Source: an uncultured Clostridia bacterium (lineage in GTDB: Bacteria > Bacillota_A > Clostridia > TANB77 > CAG-508). From it: 5,052 nucleotides of DNA. Each line of letters opens with the position of its first letter. The stretch's first letter is position 1. A program made the translations under genes and the position numbers. Positions 1 to 5,052 of this stretch are shown piece by piece. The notes under the pieces were generated by a model, which saw nothing but the letters and a program-made list of their open reading frames with translations, searched no databases and was not told the DNA's origin. Location: contig CANQQF010000044.1 in the NCBI GenBank assembly GCA_947625985.1, forward strand, positions 1 through 5,052, written 5' to 3'.

Positions 1-92
1 TTACAAATTTATACATACTAGGGTGAAATTTTTGCTTACAAGCTTTTAAGGTGATTTTATCATAAATTAAATACAAATATAATAGTCAAAAA

Positions 93-121
93 TAGACAAA
101 TTTATGTAAACATGTTATAAT
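93..121 (+). promoter_or_regulatory. SigA-type promoter of the ABC transporter gene
   Basis: A -35 box TAGACA (93-98, five of six to consensus) is followed by a 17-base spacer and a perfect -10 box TATAAT (116-121). The TG at 113-114 makes it an extended -10 element. Transcription would start near 128, giving a leader of about 55 bases before the chosen start codon at 183. A short inverted repeat, GGTA-AA-TACC (131-140), lies just after the predicted start and could be an operator, but it is too short to claim. Confidence 0.75.
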
Positions 122-172
122 TTATATATAGGTAAATACCATGTAATAGAAGTTTTCTCAAAATTAATTAAT

Positions 173-178
173 GGAGGG
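173..178 (+). promoter_or_regulatory. Shine-Dalgarno site deciding the ABC gene start
   Basis: GGAGGG lies four bases upstream of the ATG at 183. An in-frame ATG at 171 also exists, but the Shine-Dalgarno bases lie inside its own first codons and only AT-rich sequence precedes it. The start at 183 is therefore preferred. Confidence 0.75.
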
Positions 179-182
179 AAAT

Positions 183-2018
183 ATGAAAAAACATAATCAA
201 CTAATACTTTTAATTCGGGAGGTGATATTCCTTATTATTAAATTCTTTGCTCCTTATGGAATCAAAAACGAGCAAATTCTTGAGCTTCCTACAAATGTAA
301 AAAGAATGGGTATAAAAATAGGTCTTATTACAGTTGGTCTAACAGTTATAGCATTAGCATTTTCATTCTTGCTTAAACTAACTAACTTGATGATTGAGCA
401 TAAACTTATTCTATTAGGAATAATTCTATTTATGCTTTATAGAGGTCAACAGGTTGTTAGGGAAGCTTTCTATATTTATGAAAGTTCAGAAGATAAAAAG
501 TTTGAGCAAATTCTTCAAGATGAAATCATATTACGGGGTAGCAATATTATTGGAAAGACAGCAGATAAAGTTATGAAATTCGATGAAAAAAGTGGAATTT
601 CAAAACTAATGAGTAATGAAGCAGTGTTAAATACAATAAAAAATTATATGGGAAATCTTTGGCAACAAAGAATTAAACATATTATGGATATTATTCAAAT
701 TATTAGTGTCATTGCAATGCTTGTTGTAGCAATAGTTACAAACACAGCAATTTCTCAACAAGTTTTTATTCCAATGATAATTGGTTTTTGTATATTGTCA
801 TTTTTTAGCTCAGCATATATTAGCCTAAAAAGAAAAGAATATTACCAAAAAAACAGAGAATTTGATAATCAGCAATCAGTTGTGATTAATGATCTACTGA
901 GAGTTCCTGCAATAGTACAGAAAGACATCGAAATGAGAATTAACAAATTTCAAAATTCTGTCATCAATAGCAACAAAAATGTAGTTAAGTTTCATAAACA
1001 GATGAATTTATCTAGGTTATTAATTACAATAATAGAATGTTTTAGCCAATATGGAATAATAGTATTCTACTTATTAGGAATAGAATGGTCTACGATTACA
1101 GTAGCAACAATTGCTGAAATATCTGCTGTACTAATAATAGTTGAAACAGCTTTAGCATATATAGGCGATATAGCAGAAATACTTAATCAACATTGTGAAA
1201 GATCGATTGTATTAGAAAAAGAAGAGAAATATATGTTGTTAATTTTAGATGTTTATCATAGAGAAAACAACAAAATTTCTGAATCTAAACATGTTGATTG
1301 TATAAAATTAAAGCCTTTTAGAATTAGTTATCTTGAAGAATCAGAAAATGATAAACCTTTTACTCTAGAATCTAAAAAAAGCATAGAGATAGAAAAAGGA
1401 GAGGTAGCTGTTTTATATGGACCATCTGGAAGTGGAAAATCTACTTTCATGAAAATGCTAACAGAAAGAATACGTTTGGAAAAAAGCGTTGATATTCCTG
1501 CAACATCCAGATATATGTTTTATGACGAAAAACTAAAATTTGGTAGTCTGAATATATTTGACGAACTATTTTGTTCTTCTGAAAATCCAGATCTTCTGAA
1601 AATGCAAAGTATTTTAGAGAACTTACATTTATGGCAAGAAATAAAATCGAATTGTATAGATGTATGGGTATGGATGAAAGAAAAACAATTTGGGCATACA
1701 TTATCAAACGGACAAAAGCAAAGGCTGATTATAGCCAAAATGTTATATTGGTTAGACGATGAAATAGATGTTGTTGTTCTTGATGAATGTACATCTGGAT
1801 TGGATGATAAAAGTGAAACAGATTCTGCTGATGCTGAACGTATTCTTGAATATATTATTCAGTACTGTAATAAAGATAAACAAAGAATTGTTATTATATC
1901 TACACATCAAAATATAGATGGAGTGGAAGAAGATTTATCAACAAATTATACATTTAGAAAGTTAGATTTTATAAAAGACAAAGAATCTAATATAATAAGA
2001 GAATTATTACCAAGTTAA
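183..2018 (+). CDS. Half-size ABC transporter, membrane domain fused to ATPase
   Basis: This 611-residue protein is probably an integral-membrane ABC exporter working as a dimer; the substrate is unknown. The first 25 residues form a hydrophobic or amphipathic segment. About six membrane segments follow, near residues 45-67, 74-88, 167-188, 193-213, 280-300 and 303-328. The ATPase domain has a Walker A motif GPSGSGKST (413-421), signature LSNGQKQR (507-514), Walker B VVVLDE (530-535) with catalytic E535, a D-loop SGLD (538-541) and switch histidine H575. Three motif positions deviate: Tyr447 sits where the Q-loop Gln is expected, the signature is LSNGQ rather than LSGGQ, and Cys536 replaces the usual Pro after the Walker B Glu. 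Length and order match single-polypeptide exporters of about 600 residues. It has its own promoter and terminator. No precursor peptide, peptidase domain or partner gene is visible, so peptide, lipid or drug export cannot be separated. Confidence 0.85.
   Translation: MKKHNQLILLIREVIFLIIKFFAPYGIKNEQILELPTNVKRMGIKIGLITVGLTVIALAFSFLLKLTNLMIEHKLILLGIILFMLYRGQQVVREAFYIYESSEDKKFEQILQDEIILRGSNIIGKTADKVMKFDEKSGISKLMSNEAVLNTIKNYMGNLWQQRIKHIMDIIQIISVIAMLVVAIVTNTAISQQVFIPMIIGFCILSFFSSAYISLKRKEYYQKNREFDNQQSVVINDLLRVPAIVQKDIEMRINKFQNSVINSNKNVVKFHKQMNLSRLLITIIECFSQYGIIVFYLLGIEWSTITVATIAEISAVLIIVETALAYIGDIAEILNQHCERSIVLEKEEKYMLLILDVYHRENNKISESKHVDCIKLKPFRISYLEESENDKPFTLESKKSIEIEKGEVAVLYGPSGSGKSTFMKMLTERIRLEKSVDIPATSRYMFYDEKLKFGSLNIFDELFCSSENPDLLKMQSILENLHLWQEIKSNCIDVWVWMKEKQFGHTLSNGQKQRLIIAKMLYWLDDEIDVVVLDECTSGLDDKSETDSADAERILEYIIQYCNKDKQRIVIISTHQNIDGVEEDLSTNYTFRKLDFIKDKESNIIRELLPS
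217..226 (+). other. Strong internal Shine-Dalgarno-like sequence
   Basis: GGGAGGTGAT lies inside the ABC transporter gene, about 35 bases after its start. Nine of its bases (218-226) are complementary to the conserved 3' end of bacterial 16S rRNA. No ATG, GTG or TTG follows at a useful distance; the nearest in-frame candidates are ATT codons at 234 and 237. It encodes Arg-Glu-Val in the hydrophobic N-terminus. It may slow elongation or mark an unusual second start, or it may be chance. Confidence 0.5.
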
Positions 2019-2029
2019 AAAAGGTTTCT

Positions 2030-2060
2030 AGAAGAGGATATTTCCTCTTCTTTTTCTTTT
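2030..2060 (+). terminator. Intrinsic terminator after the ABC transporter gene
   Basis: A perfect 9-bp stem, AGAAGAGGA (2030-2038) pairing with TCCTCTTCT (2043-2051), has a 4-base loop and runs into a T-rich tail (2051-2060). It starts 11 bases after the stop codon and separates the ABC gene from the HAD gene. Confidence 0.9.
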
Positions 2061-2083
2061 ATGTAGATTTTATCAGCAAAAAA

Positions 2084-2092
2084 TGGTATAAT
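2084..2092 (+). promoter_or_regulatory. Extended -10 promoter of the HAD hydrolase gene
   Basis: TGGTATAAT combines a perfect -10 box (2087-2092) with the extended -10 TG. The -35 region 17 bases upstream (2064-2069, TAGATT) matches consensus at only three of six positions, so the promoter probably relies on the extended -10. It lies between the preceding terminator and the start codon at 2121, giving a leader of only about 20 bases. Confidence 0.65.
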
Positions 2093-2120
2093 ATGTATTA
2101 AATGTAAAAAGGAGTAAAAA

Positions 2121-2780
2121 ATGAAAGTAAAATATTTAGTGCTAGATTTTGGAATGGTTTTGGCATACCCAATAACAGGAGAATGGTTTATAACACCTAA
2201 ATTAAACGAATTAGTAAACTTCAATAAAATAGATAGAAATAAGTTATTAAAAGCAATGTTAAAAAATAATCGATTCTTAAATTCAAAAATGGTTAAATTG
2301 GAAGAAGAACAAGAAATGTTTTATCATTTTTACAAGAATTCATTAGATGAAATAAATATTAAAAATTCAAACGAAATTGCACAACAAGTTGCATATGATT
2401 TTACATATGAAGATAATAAATATAAATTTTATAAGGGTGTTAAAGATGAACTAGAAAGACTTTCAAAAAAGTATACGATACTAATGTTATCAGACAATTG
2501 GCCATGTGCTAATAAACTGATGAAAAACGCAGAAATATATGATTATTTTGATAAAATATATATATCATCAGTTTATGGTTCAAGAAAACAGGACAAAATA
2601 TTTTTTGATTATTTAATAAATGATTATAATGTAAAAAAAGGTCAAGCAATATTTGTAGATGATAATGAAATGTTATTAGATATTGCAAAAGAAAAGGGAT
2701 TTATTACAAAAAGAATGAATAGAGAAAAATATGAAATGAAATCTAAACATACAATAATAAATAACTTAAAAAATTTATAA
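2121..2780 (+). CDS. HAD-superfamily hydrolase (subfamily IA-like)
   Basis: This 219-residue cytosolic protein is probably a phosphatase or related hydrolase using an aspartyl-phosphate intermediate. Motif I is LVLDFGMVL with nucleophile D9; the usual second Asp is Gly11, as in the DFGGV/DLGNV group of HAD-IA proteins that includes YihX-type phosphatases. A helical cap follows at about residues 20-100. Motif II is LMLSDNW (Ser124), the motif III Lys is K156 in GSRKQDKIFF, and motif IV is IFVDDNE (D180, D181). The order and length are normal for the family. GGAG at 2111-2114 lies six bases before the ATG. The gene has its own extended -10 promoter and terminator, and the substrate cannot be read from the sequence. 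Confidence 0.85.
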   Translation: MKVKYLVLDFGMVLAYPITGEWFITPKLNELVNFNKIDRNKLLKAMLKNNRFLNSKMVKLEEEQEMFYHFYKNSLDEINIKNSNEIAQQVAYDFTYEDNKYKFYKGVKDELERLSKKYTILMLSDNWPCANKLMKNAEIYDYFDKIYISSVYGSRKQDKIFFDYLINDYNVKKGQAIFVDDNEMLLDIAKEKGFITKRMNREKYEMKSKHTIINNLKNL

Positions 2781-2808
2781 AAAGGATATTCGTATATCCT
2801 TTTTTTAT
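2779..2808 (+). terminator. Intrinsic terminator overlapping the HAD gene stop codon
   Basis: An 11-bp stem (2779-2789 with 2794-2804) contains AAAGGATAT pairing with ATATCCTTT around a TCGT loop, and a T-run follows (2799-2806). The 5' arm begins inside the TAA stop codon at 2778-2780. The opposite strand also has T-rich sequence after the stem, but no - strand gene is seen that would use it. Confidence 0.85.
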
Positions 2809-2850
2809 TGTATTAATCACATTTTTAGAACGAATACACTTTTTTTGAGA

Positions 2851-2879
2851 TTGACTGAAAATAAAAAAGGTGGTATAAT
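2851..2879 (+). promoter_or_regulatory. SigA-type promoter of the MATE-kinase fusion gene
   Basis: TTGACT (2851-2856, five of six) is followed by a 17-base spacer and a perfect TATAAT (2874-2879). The TG at 2871-2872 makes it an extended -10 promoter. It is the best-matching promoter in the window. Transcription should start near 2886, leaving a leader of about 38 bases that holds a possible short upstream ORF. Confidence 0.85.
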
Positions 2880-2903
2880 AGTTAAGTTGAGAAATAGGAG
2901 AAA

Positions 2904-2948
2904 ATGAAGAAAGGAGTAACAAAATGGAAAAAGAAGAAAACATCTTAG
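2904..2948 (+). CDS. Possible 14-residue upstream ORF overlapping the fusion gene start
   Basis: An ATG at 2904 opens a short, very basic frame, MKKGVTKWKKKKTS, ending in TAG at 2946-2948. AGGAG (2896-2900) precedes it by only three bases, which is short but possible. It overlaps the first 25 bases of the MATE-kinase gene in another frame, and that gene's own Shine-Dalgarno site (GGAG, 2913-2916) lies inside it. It could act as a translational leader, or be a chance frame in purine-rich sequence. I do not claim a functional peptide. Confidence 0.25.
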   Translation: MKKGVTKWKKKKTS

Positions 2949-4930
2949 GAAAAGAAAAAATAGGAAAACTAATTTTAAAATTTTCAGTTCCTTGTATAAT
3001 ATCATTATTAGTAAACTCACTATACAACATAGTTGATCAAATATTCATTGGGTGGGGAGTAGGCTACCTAGGAAATGGTGCAACAAATATTGTATTTCCA
3101 TTAGTGATGATTGCTCTAGCCTTTTCGTTAATGTTTGGAGATGGAACTTCAGCATATTTAAGTTTACGTTTAGGAGAAAAAAAGAAAGAAGAAGCAGCAA
3201 AGGGAGTAGGAAATGGAATTTTAGTGTCTAGTTTAGTAGCAATTTTACTATGTGTATCTACTTTGATTTTCTTACCACAATTATTAACATTGTTTGGATG
3301 TACAGATGCTTTAAGAGAATATGCTATAGGATATGGTAGAATAATAACAATTGGTTTACCATTCATGATGATAGGAACATCATTAAATTCTCTTATTAGA
3401 GCTGATGGTAGTCCCAAATATGCAATGACATCAATGGTATCTGGTGCAATATTAAATACCATTTTAGACCCTATACTTATTTTTATATTTAAAATGGGAG
3501 TCGAAGGAGCTGCATTAGCAACAATTTTCAGTCAATTCATTACATTTTTTATAAATATTATATATGTTAAGAAGTTTAAATCTACAAATTTATCTAAAGA
3601 ATCATTTAGTCCTAAATGGGGGATAATAAGAAAAATTTCAACATTGGGAGTTAGCAGTTTTATAACTCAAATGAGTTTTGTATTTGTGGTAACTGCTGAA
3701 AACAACTTATTTACAAAATACGGAGTAGAATCTAAATTTGGTTCTGAAATACCTATAACAGTATTAGGTATTGTTATGAAAATAAATCAAATACTAAATA
3801 GTATTATAATAGGTATTGCGACAGGAGCACAGCCTATATTTGGGTATAATTACGGTGCAAGAAAGTTTGATAGAGTAAAACAAACATTAAAATCAGTGTT
3901 AGGAACAAGTCTAGTAATCAGTACAATAGCATTTATATTATTCCAAACGGTACCAGATAAATTAATTTCTATATTTGGTAGTGGAGACGAGCTATATATG
4001 GAATTTGCTTGCATTTCATTTAGAATATACTTAATGTTATGTATTTGTAATGGTATACAAATACCTTCAGGAATATTTTTCCAAGCAATTGGAAAAAGTT
4101 CAAGAAGTGCTGTATTATCATTATCAAGGCAAATATTATTTTTAATTCCAGCAATGTTTATATTTAGTAGCATTTATGGGGTTAAAGGAATTTTATATGC
4201 TGGACCTGTTGCAGATGCAGTAGCATTTATTTTGGCAACGAGTTTCTTAATATATGAAGTACGTCATTTAAATAAATACAAAGATAAGAGTGAAGCTTTA
4301 ATTGATGATACAAGTGCAGACAATAAATTAAATAAACAAATTGTAATTACAATTTCAAGAGAATATGGTTCAGGTGGAAGATATATAGGAAGATTAATAG
4401 CAGATATATTAGGAATAAAATTATATGATAAGGATTTTGTTGAAAAATTAGCAGAACAAACAGGTTTAGCAGAAGGATACATAGAAAGTAATGAAGAAAA
4501 AAGAAATATTATAGACACTTTAAATAGTGGATATTATGGAGGATTAAACAATGCAGATGAGTTATTTATTGAAGAATCAAAACTTATAGAGGAAGTAGCA
4601 GATAAAGAATCTTGTGTTATTATTGGCAGATGTGCAGATTTTATTTTAAAAGATAGAGAAAATGTTTTTAGAATATTCGTATATAGTTCAGTAGATGATA
4701 AAATAAAAAGAGCGACTGAAATATATGGAATGGATAAAGCAAAAGCTCAAAAAGAGATAAAAAGAATTGATAAAGTAAGGGCGAACCATTATAAGTATTA
4801 TACAGAAAGAGAGTGGGGAGATAACTCAAATTATGATATATGTATAAATAGTGATACTTTAGGTGTAGATAAATCAGCACAACTATTATGTGATATGATA
4901 AAAGAAAAAGAAGAAACCCTAGCAAGCTAA
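2924..4930 (+). CDS. MATE efflux transporter fused to a cytidylate-kinase-like domain
   Basis: This 668-residue protein joins two usually separate proteins. Residues 1-450 form a complete MATE cation/drug antiporter of about 12 membrane segments in the MepA/DinF-like style: VNSLYNIVDQIFIG (30-43), RADGSPKYAM (159-168), LDPILIF (181-187) and QPIFGYNYGARKFDRV (303-318). MATE proteins normally export cationic compounds using Na+ or H+ gradients. A polar linker of about 20 residues (450-471) leads to a domain at 472-660 like the cytidylate-kinase-like family: ISREYGSGGRYIG (477-489) as a modified P-loop, VIIGRCADFIL (565-575), and a charged segment ending in YDICINS (637-643). The P-loop has Arg486 where a classical Walker A Lys would be, as I recall for this family. 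The domain should face the cytosol; its substrate is unknown. GGAG at 2913-2916 is seven bases before the ATG. There is no internal Met from 412 to 602, so separate translation of the kinase part is unlikely. Confidence 0.88.
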   Translation: MEKEENILGKEKIGKLILKFSVPCIISLLVNSLYNIVDQIFIGWGVGYLGNGATNIVFPLVMIALAFSLMFGDGTSAYLSLRLGEKKKEEAAKGVGNGILVSSLVAILLCVSTLIFLPQLLTLFGCTDALREYAIGYGRIITIGLPFMMIGTSLNSLIRADGSPKYAMTSMVSGAILNTILDPILIFIFKMGVEGAALATIFSQFITFFINIIYVKKFKSTNLSKESFSPKWGIIRKISTLGVSSFITQMSFVFVVTAENNLFTKYGVESKFGSEIPITVLGIVMKINQILNSIIIGIATGAQPIFGYNYGARKFDRVKQTLKSVLGTSLVISTIAFILFQTVPDKLISIFGSGDELYMEFACISFRIYLMLCICNGIQIPSGIFFQAIGKSSRSAVLSLSRQILFLIPAMFIFSSIYGVKGILYAGPVADAVAFILATSFLIYEVRHLNKYKDKSEALIDDTSADNKLNKQIVITISREYGSGGRYIGRLIADILGIKLYDKDFVEKLAEQTGLAEGYIESNEEKRNIIDTLNSGYYGGLNNADELFIEESKLIEEVADKESCVIIGRCADFILKDRENVFRIFVYSSVDDKIKRATEIYGMDKAKAQKEIKRIDKVRANHYKYYTEREWGDNSNYDICINSDTLGVDKSAQLLCDMIKEKEETLAS

Positions 4931-4957
4931 ATCATAATGTTAAAAAATATAGGTATA

Positions 4958-5016
4958 AAAAAAGTAACTTTTGAAATGAAGTTGTCAATTAAAAGTAGAC
5001 AATAAAAAAGCAACTT
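4958..5016. repeat. Short imperfect direct repeat after the fusion gene
   Basis: AAAAAAGTAACTT (4958-4970) recurs as AAAAAAGCAACTT (5004-5016), matching at 12 of 13 positions. The two copies flank the predicted tip of the insertion sequence, but one copy lies inside the element. They are therefore not a target-site duplication, and in such AT-rich DNA chance is possible. Confidence 0.4.
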
Positions 5017-5052
5017 ACTTAAATCCCAGTTCAGTTCTATACTGAATTGGGG
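5015..5052 (-). CDS. C-terminus of an IS3-family transposase (OrfB-like), partial
   Basis: Reading the - strand from the window edge, the frame gives P-I-Q-Y-R-T-E-L-G-F-K followed by TAA (5017-5015). This resembles the closing residues of IS3/IS150-group DDE transposases, which often end in a ...SP(V/I)(Q/E)YR... motif soon before the stop. Only about 12 codons are visible, so the family call rests on a short motif plus its position near an element-like end. The gene points toward the fusion gene, so the two are convergent. Confidence 0.5.
   Translation of the reverse strand, partial: PIQYRTELGFK
5025..5051. other. Hairpin within the transposase 3' end
   Basis: CCCAGTTCAGT (5025-5035) pairs with ACTGAATTGGG (5041-5051) around a 5-base loop. 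The 11-bp stem contains one G-T wobble. On the - strand the nearest T-run comes about 14 bases later, so it is not a classical intrinsic terminator there. On the + strand the window ends before a tail could be seen. Such a structure could limit read-through from outside into the element, or end transcription from the fusion gene. Confidence 0.6.

Larger units (their letters stand above)
4977..5052 (-). mobile_element. Right end of a probable IS3-family insertion sequence, cut by the window
   Basis: On the - strand, a transposase-like C-terminus ends at 5015 and is followed by a short non-coding tail. The tail holds a TTGTC (4982-4986) and GACAA (4998-5002) inverted pair and ends in a plausible ...CA tip near 4977 or 4983. 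About 30 bases between the transposase stop and the element's end is normal for IS3 elements. The exact tip and target duplication cannot be fixed because the other end is outside the window. Confidence 0.5.

Noticed and set aside
35..50. A 16-base imperfect palindrome centred on AAGCTT, considered as an operator or terminator.
   Set aside because: It has one mismatched pair, no T-run, is far from the promoter core, and resembles no site I recognise.
84..100. GTCAAAAATAGACAA upstream of the ABC gene resembles GTCAATTAAAAGTAGACAA at the insertion-sequence end, suggesting a second element end.
   Set aside because: The match needs a gap, is short and AT-rich, and overlaps a -35 box that explains the TAGACA part. 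No transposase remnant lies nearby.
141..146. An ATG-TAA start-stop codon pair in the ABC gene leader.
   Set aside because: There is no convincing Shine-Dalgarno site before it, and such pairs are common by chance in AT-rich DNA.
3064..3462. A 132-codon open frame on the - strand opposite the MATE domain.
   Set aside because: It is a shadow of the strongly supported MATE gene, with no recognisable domain of its own. The other - strand frames opposite the three genes were rejected for the same reason.
4957..4974. AAAAGT-A-ACTTTT after the fusion gene, considered as its terminator.
   Set aside because: The two arms are separated by a single base, too tight for a hairpin loop. The arms are nearly all A-T pairs, and no separate T-run follows.

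Overview
The window looks like chromosomal DNA from a low-GC Firmicute, probably a Clostridia-type anaerobe. The evidence is a very AT-rich sequence, AGA and ATA codon preference, strong purine-rich Shine-Dalgarno sites, near-consensus SigA promoters with extended -10 boxes, and hairpin plus T-run terminators. All three full genes end in TAA and fit the standard bacterial code. The species cannot be named from this sequence.

Three complete genes lie on the + strand. (1) Positions 183-2018 encode a half-size ABC transporter (membrane domain plus ATPase), with a promoter at 93-121 and a terminator at 2030-2060. (2) Positions 2121-2780 encode a small HAD-superfamily hydrolase, with an extended -10 promoter at about 2084-2092 and a terminator that overlaps its stop codon. 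(3) Positions 2924-4930 encode a MATE-type efflux transporter fused in frame to a cytidylate-kinase-like P-loop domain, behind a good promoter at 2851-2879. At the right edge (about 4977-5052, - strand) are the last codons and terminal region of what looks like an IS3-family insertion sequence running out of the window.

Each of the three genes has its own promoter, and the first two have their own terminators, so this is a row of single-gene units rather than an operon. Nothing in the sequence shows that the three products act together. The most distinctive item is the transporter-kinase fusion. Next are an ABC ATPase with a substituted Q-loop glutamine and a near-perfect internal Shine-Dalgarno sequence, and a 14-codon upstream ORF overlapping the start of the fusion gene. 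No CRISPR array, tRNA, rRNA, riboswitch or defence system was recognised, and no stretch longer than 300 bases lacks a gene.
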